Assembly (NCBI GenBank): GCA_020630525.1
Contig: JAHDBF010000002.1
Location: forward strand, 23,757 to 62,407
Direction of reading: 5' to 3'
DNA: 38,651 nucleotides
Origin: Saprospiraceae bacterium
Lineage (GTDB): Bacteria > Bacteroidota > Bacteroidia > Chitinophagales > Saprospiraceae
Part shown: in pieces, positions 25,134 to 33,852 of the stretch
Numbering within the stretch: the first letter of the stretch is position 1
Layout of the letters: every line of letters starts with the position of its first letter
Notes under the pieces: model-generated
What the model saw: only the letters and a program-made list of their open reading frames with translations
Databases searched by the model: none
Told to the model about the DNA's origin: nothing
Translations under genes and position numbers: made by a program

Positions 25134-25181
25134 TTATATTCATAATACTCAATTATTAAAATTAACTTATATTTTCATTTC

Positions 25182-25847
25182 ATGGTTAACGTTACAAAAT
25201 TCTGGTTTCTAAAAGACTTCAACTTATTTCATAAAATGGGTAAAAACAATTTAATGGAATTAAGTAAATTGTTAGAAATGATCAATGTAAAAAAAGGAGA
25301 AATCTTACACTTTGATAGAAAGGATAAAAAACTAATTTACTTCATAAAAACTGGAGTAATAAAAATTGTTAATAAAAAAAATGACCATACTCAATCTATA
25401 TTGAAAGCAGGAAATATTTTTGGAGAATTGGCCATTTTCGAAAACGAAAAAAACGATGAGTCACTAGAAAAAGCAATTGTCCTTGAAGACGGTACAGTAT
25501 GTGTCATAGATTCTGAACAAATGAAAATGATACTAGAAAAACATGACTCTCTAAAAAATCAATTGATTAAATTACATGGATTAAAAATCAGAAAATTACA
25601 ACGGAACTTAGAAGACCTACTTTACAAGGATAGTGAAACGAGGATCAAAGAATATGTAATAAGTTATATTAAAGAATTTGGAAAAGAAAAAGATGGAGTT
25701 CTTGTTGCAAAAAACATAATATCTCATCAAGACATTGCTCAACTAACCAATAACTCAAGACAAACGGTAAGCAACGTTATGAGCAAGCTAAGAAAAAATG
25801 GAGACATCGACTATGATAAAAAAGAAATTAGTACTAAGCACTTATAA
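25182..25847 (+). CDS. Crp/Fnr-family transcription regulator
   Basis: A 221-residue regulator with an N-terminal cyclic-nucleotide-binding-like beta roll (about 20-125) and a C-terminal winged helix with the recognition helix in N-S-R-Q-T-V-S-N-V-M-S-K-L-R-K (about 190-204). No cysteine set for an Fnr-type iron-sulfur cluster is visible, and the phosphate-binding cassette is not of the cAMP type, so its ligand is unknown. It ends 14 bases before the Rieske-glutamate synthase gene and probably controls, or is co-transcribed with, the following operon. A TATATTTT-like sequence lies about ten bases before the start. Confidence 0.85.
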   Translation: MVNVTKFWFLKDFNLFHKMGKNNLMELSKLLEMINVKKGEILHFDRKDKKLIYFIKTGVIKIVNKKNDHTQSILKAGNIFGELAIFENEKNDESLEKAIVLEDGTVCVIDSEQMKMILEKHDSLKNQLIKLHGLKIRKLQRNLEDLLYKDSETRIKEYVISYIKEFGKEKDGVLVAKNIISHQDIAQLTNNSRQTVSNVMSKLRKNGDIDYDKKEISTKHL

Positions 25848-25861
25848 AAACAAAGAAAAAT

Positions 25862-27472
25862 ATGAAAAAAATTAAACTGTGTTCTTATTCAGAATTGGAA
25901 GAAAAGAAACCACTTGGCAAACAAGTAAATGGTTTAGATTTAGTAATAATTAAATACGGCAGTGAGGTATCAGTACTCTACGGTAGGTGTCTACATAGAG
26001 GAGCACTTATGGCAGATGGTCATGTAGATGGTGACAATATAATCTGCGGTGTCCATAATTGGGATTACAGAATCGATACTGGAGTGAGTGAATATAATAA
26101 TAAAGAAGCGTTGCATAAATTTCATGCAGAAGTTTCTGACGACACAGTTTATGTTGATGAGAATGAGATTAACGAATATCTGGTCAAGCACCCACAACCA
26201 TTTAACAGAGATGTTTACTTAGGTCAATATGCAGATACCCACCCAGAACCTACAGAACCATACACAAGCTACATAAAGGAACTTGCACAAAATGGACTAA
26301 AGAACTGGGGACATCATGGTCCTTCTGAATCAATGGGCGTAGACAGAAACACATTACCAAAATGGGAAAACATACAATTCTTACCAGCACAATTGGCATC
26401 ACGTCCACTACTAGATGAAGAGTCTGTAAGCACGAAAGTGACTATCGGTAAAAATGCAAAAAAACCATTATCCTTAGACATTCCACTTTTTGTTTCTGAT
26501 ATGAGTTTTGGTTCACTTTCTAGAGAGGCAAAAATTGCATTATCAATGGGCGCAGAATTATCAGGAACAGGAATTTGCAGTGGAGAAGGTGGTATGTTAC
26601 CAGAAGAACAGGCCAATAATTCAAGATACTTTTATGAGTTGGCATCTGGGAAATTTGGCTTCTCTTGGGACAAAGTAAAGAAAGCACAGGCGTTTCATTT
26701 CAAAGGCGGGCAAGGTGCTAAAACTGGAACTGGAGGACACCTTCCAGGGAATAAAGTCACCGAAGAAATCGCTGAAGTAAGAGGTTTAAAAGTAGGAGAA
26801 ACTGCAATATCTCCAGCCGCTTTTCCAGATCTATTTACAGCAGAAGATTTTAAGAAATTTGCAAATGAAGTAAGAGAGAAAACTGGTGGAATTCCAATCG
26901 GATTTAAAATTGCGGCGAGTCATATCGAAGCTGATATAGACTTTGCAATTAATGTAGGTGTTGACTATATTATCCTTGATGGTAGAGGCGGTGGAACTGG
27001 TTCTGCACCGACAATCTTAAGGAACAATATAAATGTACCTACGATTCCTGCATTGGCGAGAGCAAGAAAACATTTGGATAAAATCGGAGCTTCAGATGTT
27101 ACTTTGATTATTACAGGAGGATTGCGTGTAGCAGAAGATTTTGCTAAAGCAATGATGCTAGGAGCAGATGCCATTGCAGTTTCTAACTCAGCACTCCAAG
27201 CGATCGGGTGCTTAGGAATGAGGGCTTGTAATTCTAACAACTGTCCAGTAGGAATAGCTACTCAAAAAGACAACCTAAGGCAGCGATTAATAATAGAAGC
27301 ATCAGCCAAACAATTGCATAATTTTTTCGATGCAACGAATGAATTAATAAAAGTGGTGGCAAGGTCTTGTGGACATGATGACATTGCTAAATTTAATCAC
27401 AACGATCTTTCTACTTTTGATTATGACCTACATAGACTTTCTGGAATTAACTATGCTGGAATAACGCACTAA
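25862..27472 (+). CDS. Rieske [2Fe-2S] domain fused to FMN glutamate synthase-like domain
   Basis: A 536-residue protein. Residues 1-110 are a Rieske ferredoxin domain with C43-x-H45-x16-C62-x2-H65 ligands (G-R-C-L-H-R-G and I-I-C-G-V-H-N-W). Residues about 140-530 form the GltS/GltB2-type FMN barrel, with G-G-R-G-G-G-T-G-S-A-P near 370 and the cysteine motif G-C-L-G-M-R-A-C-N-S-N-N-C-P-V-G-I-A-T-Q near 450-468 for the 3Fe-4S cluster. There is no glutaminase domain, so it is not a full glutamate synthase; the Rieske domain presumably feeds or receives electrons. The substrate is unknown. It follows the Crp/Fnr regulator directly, suggesting redox- or ligand-controlled expression. Confidence 0.82.
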   Translation: MKKIKLCSYSELEEKKPLGKQVNGLDLVIIKYGSEVSVLYGRCLHRGALMADGHVDGDNIICGVHNWDYRIDTGVSEYNNKEALHKFHAEVSDDTVYVDENEINEYLVKHPQPFNRDVYLGQYADTHPEPTEPYTSYIKELAQNGLKNWGHHGPSESMGVDRNTLPKWENIQFLPAQLASRPLLDEESVSTKVTIGKNAKKPLSLDIPLFVSDMSFGSLSREAKIALSMGAELSGTGICSGEGGMLPEEQANNSRYFYELASGKFGFSWDKVKKAQAFHFKGGQGAKTGTGGHLPGNKVTEEIAEVRGLKVGETAISPAAFPDLFTAEDFKKFANEVREKTGGIPIGFKIAASHIEADIDFAINVGVDYIILDGRGGGTGSAPTILRNNINVPTIPALARARKHLDKIGASDVTLIITGGLRVAEDFAKAMMLGADAIAVSNSALQAIGCLGMRACNSNNCPVGIATQKDNLRQRLIIEASAKQLHNFFDATNELIKVVARSCGHDDIAKFNHNDLSTFDYDLHRLSGINYAGITH

Positions 27473-27482
27473 ACTTGAAATT

Positions 27483-27836
27483 ATGGAAACCATATTTCAC
27501 ATTTTTAAAATAATAGCTCAAATAATTAATGTCATTGGGATATCTATTTTAATATTTGGATTCAGTAAAGAATTGATTAAATACATTATTACAGAATTCA
27601 AAACTGGAATAGGAAAAACTCCGACAAAAGGAATACAAACCATCAGATGCCAATTAGGACTTTACATCCTATTGGCATTAGATTTCCTTATCGCTTCAGA
27701 CATCATACTAAGTGTTGCAGAACTATCTATGGAAGAACTTATTCAACTTTCAGTCACGATTACACTACGAATTGCAATGGGATATTTCCTAGGAAAAGAG
27801 ATTGATGAGCTAAATAGTGAATTAAAAAATGACTAA
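27483..27836 (+). CDS. DUF1622 membrane protein
   Basis: A 117-residue membrane protein with three hydrophobic segments (about 10-32, 58-75 and 90-108) and the DUF1622 family features E-T-I-F-H-I-F near the start, R-C-Q-L-G-L-Y-I-L-L-A-L-D-F-L-I-A-S-D-I in the middle and T-L-R-I-A-M-G-Y-F-L near 95. Such proteins are widespread in bacteria; their function is not known. It starts 10 bases after the Rieske-glutamate synthase gene and overlaps the DUF547 gene by eight bases, so it is part of that operon. Confidence 0.82.
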   Translation: METIFHIFKIIAQIINVIGISILIFGFSKELIKYIITEFKTGIGKTPTKGIQTIRCQLGLYILLALDFLIASDIILSVAELSMEELIQLSVTITLRIAMGYFLGKEIDELNSELKND

Positions 27837-28668
27837 ACTCAAAATTGTATTACTTGGAATTCTATTTATTTCAATCATTGCCTTTGGCTATTTAAAGTAT
27901 AATCATATGAACATTAATGACATAGCTTTAAAAGTGTTAAGTTGGGTAAAAAAAATCAAAGGCGATGCTGTAGATCTGAAAACTATAAACAGTCAACAAA
28001 CAAATTCTATGAATCACGATCAATGGACTACCCTACTAAAAAAACATGTAACGGATACTGGTAAGGTTAACTATCAAGGATTTATGCAAGATAGCGAATC
28101 ATTCAAAGCGTATTTATCTGCGCTATCGAGTCATGTTCCAGGAAATAACTGGTCTCAAGATGAAAAATTGGTCTACTGGATTAATGCATACAATGCTTTT
28201 ACCATTAAACTTATTATTGATAACTATCCACTAAAAAGCATTAAAAATATTGGAGATGGATTACCAATGATTGATTCGCCTTGGGACATTAAATTCTTTA
28301 AAATTGGAGATCAAGATTTTGATCTAAATACAATAGAACATGAGATTCTAAGAAAACAGTTTAATGAACCGAGAATTCATTTTGCAATTAACTGTGCGTC
28401 GTTCTCTTGTCCGATCATTAGGAATGAAGCTTTCGAAGTCACCAGAATAGATCAACAACTAAATGAGCAAGCATCAAACTTTATTAACAATATACACAAA
28501 AACAAAATCGACGCGAGGAATACTAAGTTGTCTAAAATCTTTGATTGGTTTCAAAGTGATTTTGGAGGAGAAGCATCATTATTGAAGTTTATAAAACAAT
28601 ATGCACCATCTCTTAATGAAGCAAATAAAATTGAGTATATTGATTATGATTGGACACTAAATGAGTAA
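27829..28668 (+). CDS. DUF547 domain protein, membrane anchored or secreted
   Basis: A 279-residue protein with an N-terminal hydrophobic helix (residues about 4-22), read as a signal anchor. The DUF547 region follows, with D-E-K-L-V-Y-W-I-N-A-Y-N-A-F-T-I-K-L near 115-132 and the central I-N-C-A-S-F-S-C-P near 186-194, the cysteine-containing signature. DUF547 members resemble transglutaminase-like or papain-like folds and occur in bacteria and plants; a catalytic role is unproven. It sits between DUF1622 and the MscS channel and is probably located at the outer face of the inner membrane. Confidence 0.82.
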   Translation: MTKLKIVLLGILFISIIAFGYLKYNHMNINDIALKVLSWVKKIKGDAVDLKTINSQQTNSMNHDQWTTLLKKHVTDTGKVNYQGFMQDSESFKAYLSALSSHVPGNNWSQDEKLVYWINAYNAFTIKLIIDNYPLKSIKNIGDGLPMIDSPWDIKFFKIGDQDFDLNTIEHEILRKQFNEPRIHFAINCASFSCPIIRNEAFEVTRIDQQLNEQASNFINNIHKNKIDARNTKLSKIFDWFQSDFGGEASLLKFIKQYAPSLNEANKIEYIDYDWTLNE

Positions 28669-28673
28669 TATTC

Positions 28674-29666
28674 ATGGAAGTATTGAAATTTGAAAACTGG
28701 TCTAACATTTGGGGTATAATCATTCTGTTAGGGATGCCAATTCTTTTTGGGTTTGCCACAATGATTTATAAAAGGAGAAAACCCAAAGGACACGGTTTAG
28801 TTCCGCCTCAGATTATCCGACTTCTATTGATTCCATTTCTTACTACCTATTTAATAATTACCAAAATAATTGGTATTTCAACGGAGCACTTAGGTTCCAA
28901 AATTTTGATCACAATAATATCGTTGATCTTAATTTCATTTCTTTTCAATGCGATAAATTATCTATTCTTTTCTGAAAATAATATCCTTACTAAAAAAGAA
29001 ATCATTCCTAAACTAGGGCGCGACGTTTTACATATTATAGCCATCTCTATAATATCGGCTTGCGTGCTTTCTAGGATTTGGAATTTAGATTTAGGAAATT
29101 TACTGACTGCGCTAGGTGTAAGTTCTTTAGTAATTGGTTTAGCATTACAAGAGCCATTAGGAAATTTATTTAATGGGGTTTCTCTACTCATGGCTAATCC
29201 ATTTAAGAAAGGTGATTGGATCAAGGTTGGCGACGAGATAGGTAAAGTAGCAGAGATAAATTGGAGATCAGTTAAAGTGCACACCAGATTAAATGAGCAA
29301 ATTATTCTCCCAAATAATATGCTAGGAAAGGAAAAAATTAAAAACCTTAGTCGACCTAATAAAATTCATGCAGAATTATTGGAATTTGGTTTTGGATATA
29401 ACGATTCGCCTGAGAAAGTAAAATCCATATTACTCGAAGTTGCCAAAAACAACCCAAATGTTTTATCAGAACCGCTACCAATACCTATAACTATTTCGCT
29501 AGATGATTTTGCAATCACGTATGGATTAAAATTCTACATTAAAGATTATCAAGATGTAATAGTTGTAAGAGATGAAATCATCACAAGTGTATTCAATGCT
29601 GCTGAAGAAAACCAATTAACCATTCCTTATCCCAGGCAAGATATCTCTATTACAATGGAAAAATAA
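28674..29666 (+). CDS. Mechanosensitive channel, MscS family (longer type)
   Basis: A 330-residue inner-membrane protein with about five transmembrane helices (10-30, 42-62, 73-100, 115-133 and the pore helix near 140-160). The pore helix contains L-T-A-L-G-V-S-S-L-V-I-G-L-A-L-Q-E-P-L-G-N-L, followed by the K-K-G-D-W-I-K-V-G and I-L-P-N-N motifs of the beta domain. It is longer at the N-terminus than the MscS at 4811-5638 and shares little sequence outside the core. It ends the Crp/Rieske/DUF547 operon, which suggests that operon products deal with envelope stress. Confidence 0.88.
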   Translation: MEVLKFENWSNIWGIIILLGMPILFGFATMIYKRRKPKGHGLVPPQIIRLLLIPFLTTYLIITKIIGISTEHLGSKILITIISLILISFLFNAINYLFFSENNILTKKEIIPKLGRDVLHIIAISIISACVLSRIWNLDLGNLLTALGVSSLVIGLALQEPLGNLFNGVSLLMANPFKKGDWIKVGDEIGKVAEINWRSVKVHTRLNEQIILPNNMLGKEKIKNLSRPNKIHAELLEFGFGYNDSPEKVKSILLEVAKNNPNVLSEPLPIPITISLDDFAITYGLKFYIKDYQDVIVVRDEIITSVFNAAEENQLTIPYPRQDISITMEK

Positions 29667-29945
29667 TAGTGATGAATCACAAAGAACAATTTAAACTCTA
29701 GATCTATTACTGCTTAATTATCATTAATAATAGCACAATCTAGCATTTACTTACAATTTGGCACGGGCAATAATTAATAAAACAACAATTCCCTATCCTG
29801 TCATTTACCCCTATGCCAAATTAAAATTCCCTAAAAACATATCGTAATAAATTAATGTAAAGTAGCTTGCACTTGCATGCTAATTACTTATAACACAATA
29901 AATTACACCTAAAAAAGAAACCAATTAGTAAAATTTACATACTAC
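29667..29945. other. Intergenic region upstream of paralogue B
   Basis: This stretch after the MscS gene contains no gene I can support. A repeated CTTGCA near 29870-29880 lies inside an imperfect palindrome-like stretch (TAGCTTGCACTTGCATGCTA). No terminator hairpin with a T run is obvious after the MscS stop codon. The regulatory element for the following gene begins at 29946. Confidence 0.5.
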
Positions 29946-30033
29946 CATGTAGGGTTTTTGTAGAGCATGTCTAGCACTTGCGTAGTATTTACCCAATGGG
30001 GTTAACATCCATTTTTGTGGTCTATTAAATACA
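29946..30033 (+). promoter_or_regulatory. Upstream element of small secreted protein gene, copy B: GTAG at 11-bp phase
   Basis: CATGTAGGGTTTTTGTAG at 29946-29963 and GTAGTATTT at 29982-29990 are separated by 18 bases, exactly as in copy A. GTAG starts at 29949, 29960 and 29982, with CTAG at 29971, so four tetranucleotides sit at constant 11-base steps. The word TCTATTAAATACA at 30021-30033 matches copy A at 16567-16579, and the distance from GTAGTATTT to the ATG is within one base in both copies (65 and 66 bases between). This level of conservation in non-coding DNA suggests a functional promoter/operator shared by the two genes. Confidence 0.62.
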
Positions 30034-30055
30034 ATTACGAACAAATATTATTACC

Positions 30056-30430
30056 ATGAAAAATTTATTAATCTTAGTAGTATTAACATTCAGTTTTTCT
30101 GTTTCTGCTTTAGGAAATAACATAGCTGATGGCAAAGTAAAAATCGTTGAAAACGCAAAAGTTGAATTTACTGTAAGCGAAGGATTTGATTTAGACTTTA
30201 TTCTAAGTTCAGGGTATAATGATGAAAGTGAAAAATTAGAGTTTCTATTTGATGCTACAATAAATATGATTCAAGTCTATAATGATTTAGGAGAGTTAGA
30301 AATGGTATTGCCTATTTCATCAAAAAAATTAAGTCTTGGAATGAGTTTATTCGATCAAGGAAATTATAAAATTGGGTTTGTTTTAGACAATACAGATGAA
30401 GTTAAATATACAGAACTTCTAGTAAGATAA
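30056..30430 (+). CDS. Small secreted protein, paralogue B
   Basis: A 124-residue protein with a signal peptide (about residues 1-20, hydrophobic L-L-I-L-V-V-L-T-F-S-F-S-V-S-A) and a beta-rich mature part. It aligns with paralogue A (16604-16978) over its whole length without gaps. The strongest conservation is residues 79-124: G-E-L-E-M-x-L-P-I, S-L-G-M-S-L-F, Q-G-x-Y-K-I-G-F-V, K-Y-T-x-L-L-V-R. Both genes end in L-V-R and share the same words just after the stop codon (GGTGTTAGT and AATTA). The two are therefore whole-unit duplicates. Function unknown; export to the periplasm or beyond is likely. Confidence 0.75.
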   Translation: MKNLLILVVLTFSFSVSALGNNIADGKVKIVENAKVEFTVSEGFDLDFILSSGYNDESEKLEFLFDATINMIQVYNDLGELEMVLPISSKKLSLGMSLFDQGNYKIGFVLDNTDEVKYTELLVR

Positions 30431-30448
30431 AGGGTGTTAGTTAATTAT

Positions 30449-30484
30449 AAAAAAGTCGGTGCAAACGTGTACTGACTTTTTTTT
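30449..30484. terminator. Hairpin terminator after paralogue B
   Basis: AAAAAAGTCGGT at 30449-30460 pairs with ACTGACTTTTTT starting at 30471 around a 10-base loop, with one G-T wobble, followed by T8. It sits about 20 bases after the secreted gene and ends at the last codon of the converging gliding-domain gene, so it can serve both strands. Paralogue A has a hairpin at the same relative place, though with a different stem sequence. Confidence 0.82.
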
Positions 30485-32837
30485 ATTTTATCAAACTAAC
30501 TGTACCCGTATAAGTTTCAATTATTCCATCCAAAAATTGTACTTCGACAAACCAAACATAAACTCCAGACAATACATCACTACCACCAGCATAACTGCCA
30601 TCCCAAGAAGAATTCAAATCATTAGGCATAAAGTTATTTCGATTAAAAATTAAATTTCCCCATCGATCATAAATCTTATAAGTATTTACTTGTGCTGCCT
30701 CAATTCCAGCATAAACTACTAGCCTATCATTAGCACCAGTATCATTTACATTAAAAACATTAGGAACATATACACGCCTACGTTTATCTACAAAAACATT
30801 GACACTTTCAGTATCTTTACAACCATCATCAGATACAACTGTAAGTACATATGTACTATTATTAAACACATATGAAAATGGATTTAAACAATCATCACAA
30901 CTTAAGCCTTCATTACCATTCCAAACAACAGAATCAATTTCGATATCGTTTATTATTGGTTCAATTAAAACACTATCTCCCAGATAAATTGTCAAATCTT
31001 CTTCAAATGTGATCTCAGGAATATCAGGAGTCACTAAAATACCGCTATCAATTACAACACAATTATTTTCATCCTGCACAGAAAAAAAGTATGCGCCTTC
31101 TGGCAAATTTTCATATTCCAATTGTTCAGAAAAAAGACCATCATTTAAAGCAAAAGTGTAGTCAGGAACACCTCCAGAAACTTGATCCAAATTGACAATT
31201 CCTGTTATTGGACCATCGCAATTAGGATCTATATAATTAGCTGATAAAATGAGTTCTGGTGCTGAACTCAAAGTATACGACTGCACAATAGAACAGCCAA
31301 CCATATCTGTTATAGTTACTGTGTACTCTTGAGCAAGTAGATTTTCTGCCGTTTGCACGGATTGTCCATTACTCCATAAATATTCATAAGGTGCAACTCC
31401 ACCAGATGGCATTGCAGTTAGCTCTCCATCATTGACTGGTACGCCATATGATTCAAAACAACTAACACCATACCCGTTATAATCTAAAGAATCGAAAGCA
31501 ATTTCTAAAATAGGTGGCTCTGTAACTTCCTGTAGCACAACAACATCATTTCCAAAATCATCAGAAATATAAATCTGATAAGTTCCGACAGGTATATTAG
31601 GGATTTGATTATCCACCAATAAATTAGTCATACCATCACCAGTTATTTCTGGCTCAAAAATATTGGTATATGTATAACTTAAAGGAGGTTCTCCTTGATC
31701 TACTGAAAATATTAAAGTACCTGTTGCAGTACCATTACAAATTACAGGGATCTCATCTGGTATTCCAATAATTTCGCATTCGATAACCCTCAATTCTAAG
31801 AATACAATACTATCACAATCATTACTAGTCAACACTGTATCAACATATGATCCTGTCAAATTATAAGGTGTATCTCCAATAAAATAAGACTGATCATTAC
31901 ATATCCATAGATCAACAAAATCTACAGGCTGCGGAAGAACAGTCAAATTTAAATTAATCAAGCTATCACAACCATTAGGCAACTGAACTGATTCCTGATA
32001 AAAACCAGAATTACAAAATTGTGTGCCGTTATACTCTACACATTCACCATCACATACAACTTCCGTTACTTCTAAGTTTCCAAATTCCCGAACTATAATT
32101 ATAGAGCAGAATTCAGGCCCTTGATTGCATACATTTCCTGGACTAACACAAACCTGATACTCCCCTAATTCATCAAAAGTAATTTCATTTACATTACTAT
32201 TGCCCGAGACAGTTTGACCATCGACTGACCAAAAATACAACGCTGCGCTAGGCAATTGCTCTGCCGTAAATGTTGTAGGATTGTTGGGACAAGTTTCTGC
32301 TGGATGTGTAAATGCGGCTACGTCTTGCAACGGCAAACTTTCTGTACTCCCAGATACAACGTTAAATGTCCATTCACAGGTAGTTCCATTACTTCCATCC
32401 ATTACAAGATAATAATGCTGTCCTATGGTTAAAGGCGTAAAATTGGAAAAAGTCTGTGATGTAAATTCTCCAACATCAGTATCACACATTGTTATTGGAT
32501 TAAATTCTATGCAATCTAGACTTTCAAAAAATCCTATTTCCAAACTATTTTGGAAAGTTCCAAAACAATTTCCTACATCCACCCTAATAGTAAGATTTTC
32601 AGTACCTGCAACAAATGCGATATATTGTAGCTTATCAAACATTGTTGTACAAAAATCGGGTAAAGGCTGACCTATTGCATTAATGTCATTTATACCAGTA
32701 AATCCATCAATATCACAAATGACGCATGCATCAGCACAAAAAGAAGCCATTTGTGGATTTGAACCACATGGCGGTGGTTGAGAAAATGACATTCCAACAC
32801 TAAAAATAAATATTACAAGGGTATAAAATAATTTCAT
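30483..32837 (-). CDS. Secreted protein with gliding-motility-associated C-terminal domain (T9SS type B)
   Basis: A 784-residue secreted protein. I chose ATG 32837 because it starts the signal peptide (MKLFYTLVIFIFSVGMSFSQ); the longer frame would overlap the GNAT gene. After a Cys-rich region (about 20-175) come PKD-like and SprB-repeat-like segments: F-W-S-V-D-G, two C-D-S-L/I-containing repeats near 300-360, and G-G-V-x-P-Y-x-Y-L-W-S-N-G near 490-505. The C-terminus (last 85 residues, containing Y-D-R-W-G-N-L-I-F and W-D-G ... G-V-Y-V-W) is the CHU_C/TIGR04131 gliding-motility type B sorting domain. It should be exported by the type 9 secretion system and placed on the cell surface or released. 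This supports a gliding Bacteroidota host. Confidence 0.85.
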   Translation of the reverse strand: MKLFYTLVIFIFSVGMSFSQPPPCGSNPQMASFCADACVICDIDGFTGINDINAIGQPLPDFCTTMFDKLQYIAFVAGTENLTIRVDVGNCFGTFQNSLEIGFFESLDCIEFNPITMCDTDVGEFTSQTFSNFTPLTIGQHYYLVMDGSNGTTCEWTFNVVSGSTESLPLQDVAAFTHPAETCPNNPTTFTAEQLPSAALYFWSVDGQTVSGNSNVNEITFDELGEYQVCVSPGNVCNQGPEFCSIIIVREFGNLEVTEVVCDGECVEYNGTQFCNSGFYQESVQLPNGCDSLINLNLTVLPQPVDFVDLWICNDQSYFIGDTPYNLTGSYVDTVLTSNDCDSIVFLELRVIECEIIGIPDEIPVICNGTATGTLIFSVDQGEPPLSYTYTNIFEPEITGDGMTNLLVDNQIPNIPVGTYQIYISDDFGNDVVVLQEVTEPPILEIAFDSLDYNGYGVSCFESYGVPVNDGELTAMPSGGVAPYEYLWSNGQSVQTAENLLAQEYTVTITDMVGCSIVQSYTLSSAPELILSANYIDPNCDGPITGIVNLDQVSGGVPDYTFALNDGLFSEQLEYENLPEGAYFFSVQDENNCVVIDSGILVTPDIPEITFEEDLTIYLGDSVLIEPIINDIEIDSVVWNGNEGLSCDDCLNPFSYVFNNSTYVLTVVSDDGCKDTESVNVFVDKRRRVYVPNVFNVNDTGANDRLVVYAGIEAAQVNTYKIYDRWGNLIFNRNNFMPNDLNSSWDGSYAGGSDVLSGVYVWFVEVQFLDGIIETYTGTVSLIK

Positions 32838-32863
32838 TCTTAAATTTCTACACTGACTCAACC

Positions 32864-33319
32864 TTATTTTGGAGTCCAATAATAAAAGTTATGTTCCGTA
32901 TCAAGTTCAAATCCTGCTTTAGGGTACAATTGATTTCCGATCAAATTATCTTTTGCTGTTTCCAACATTAATCCTGCAGATTTGGTACCAATACTTAATT
33001 TTTTTGCTTCGTTAATCAACATATAAGAGATTCCCAAACCACGACTTTCGTAAGAAACAAAAAGATCATTTAACAACCAAAAACGTTTCATTTGAGTAGA
33101 AGAAAAAATCGGATATAGTTGCACAAAACCAATTCCTTGTTTATTTCTTCCTTCTGCAATATATATTACAGAATCATCATTTTTTAACCTTTCTTGTATA
33201 AATGTCTTTGCACCGATTAAGTCTGATTCTCTTTTATAGAATACGCGATAATTATCAAAAAGCTGCACCACATTTGACAAATCTTTTATTGTAGCTCTTT
33301 TTATGATGATTTTTTCCAT
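32864..33319 (-). CDS. GNAT acetyltransferase
   Basis: A 151-residue single-domain GNAT. The acetyl-CoA loop is S-R-G-L-G-I-S-Y-M-L near 94-103, preceded by the strand L-N-D-L-F-V-S. It ends 26 bases before the gliding-domain gene and is the fourth gene of a run of five minus-strand genes with small gaps (35035 to 30483). Small molecules or proteins may be targets; nothing in the sequence narrows this down. Confidence 0.83.
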   Translation of the reverse strand: MEKIIIKRATIKDLSNVVQLFDNYRVFYKRESDLIGAKTFIQERLKNDDSVIYIAEGRNKQGIGFVQLYPIFSSTQMKRFWLLNDLFVSYESRGLGISYMLINEAKKLSIGTKSAGLMLETAKDNLIGNQLYPKAGFELDTEHNFYYWTPK

Positions 33320-33339
33320 AAATAAGACAATTTAGTTAT

Positions 33340-33846
33340 TTAAAATTCAATACGATATAACATTAACTCTTCTGGATCATTAGGTAGATTTACAAATTCT
33401 ATAAATTTTAATCCTAGTCTTTCAATCAGCTTTTGGGAAGGTATATTGTTTTTAGTGGTTATGGCACTTACTAAAGAAATATTGAATTCATTTTTTGCCA
33501 ATTCCATAATTTTCGTAGCACTCTCAAATGCATATCCCTGTCCTTCATACTCTTCTAATAAGGCAAATCCGATATCTACACCATCTAAACCTTCTCTATC
33601 ATATAAACCACAACTTCCGATTTTAGTTTGATTTGATTTTAATATTATAGTATTGTTACTGTAACCAAGTCGTTTTAGTTGAGGAAGCATTTTAGTTTCA
33701 ATGTATTTTTCAGCTTGTACAATTGACTTAACATTTCTATCTCCGATATTTGCAATCCATTTAGGTGTATTCATCAATTTCAACACAAAAGACGCATCGC
33801 TAATATCCGTTGGTCTAATAATCAATCTTTCAGTTTCGTACTGCAT
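33340..33846 (-). CDS. GNAT acetyltransferase, RimJ/RimL-like
   Basis: A 168-residue acetyltransferase of the Acetyltransf_3 type, starting E-T-E-R-L-I-I-R-P, the usual N-terminus of RimJ/RimL-like enzymes. The acetyl-CoA-binding strand and loop read D-I-G-F-A-L-L-E-E-Y-E-G-Q-G-Y-A-F-E-S near 90-108, and N-x-P-S-Q-K-L-I-E-R-L-G-L near 138-150 is the C-terminal family motif. The protein target is unknown. It follows the membrane protein gene by six bases and precedes another GNAT by 20. Confidence 0.86.
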   Translation of the reverse strand: MQYETERLIIRPTDISDASFVLKLMNTPKWIANIGDRNVKSIVQAEKYIETKMLPQLKRLGYSNNTIILKSNQTKIGSCGLYDREGLDGVDIGFALLEEYEGQGYAFESATKIMELAKNEFNISLVSAITTKNNIPSQKLIERLGLKFIEFVNLPNDPEELMLYRIEF

Positions 33847-33852
33847 TATATT

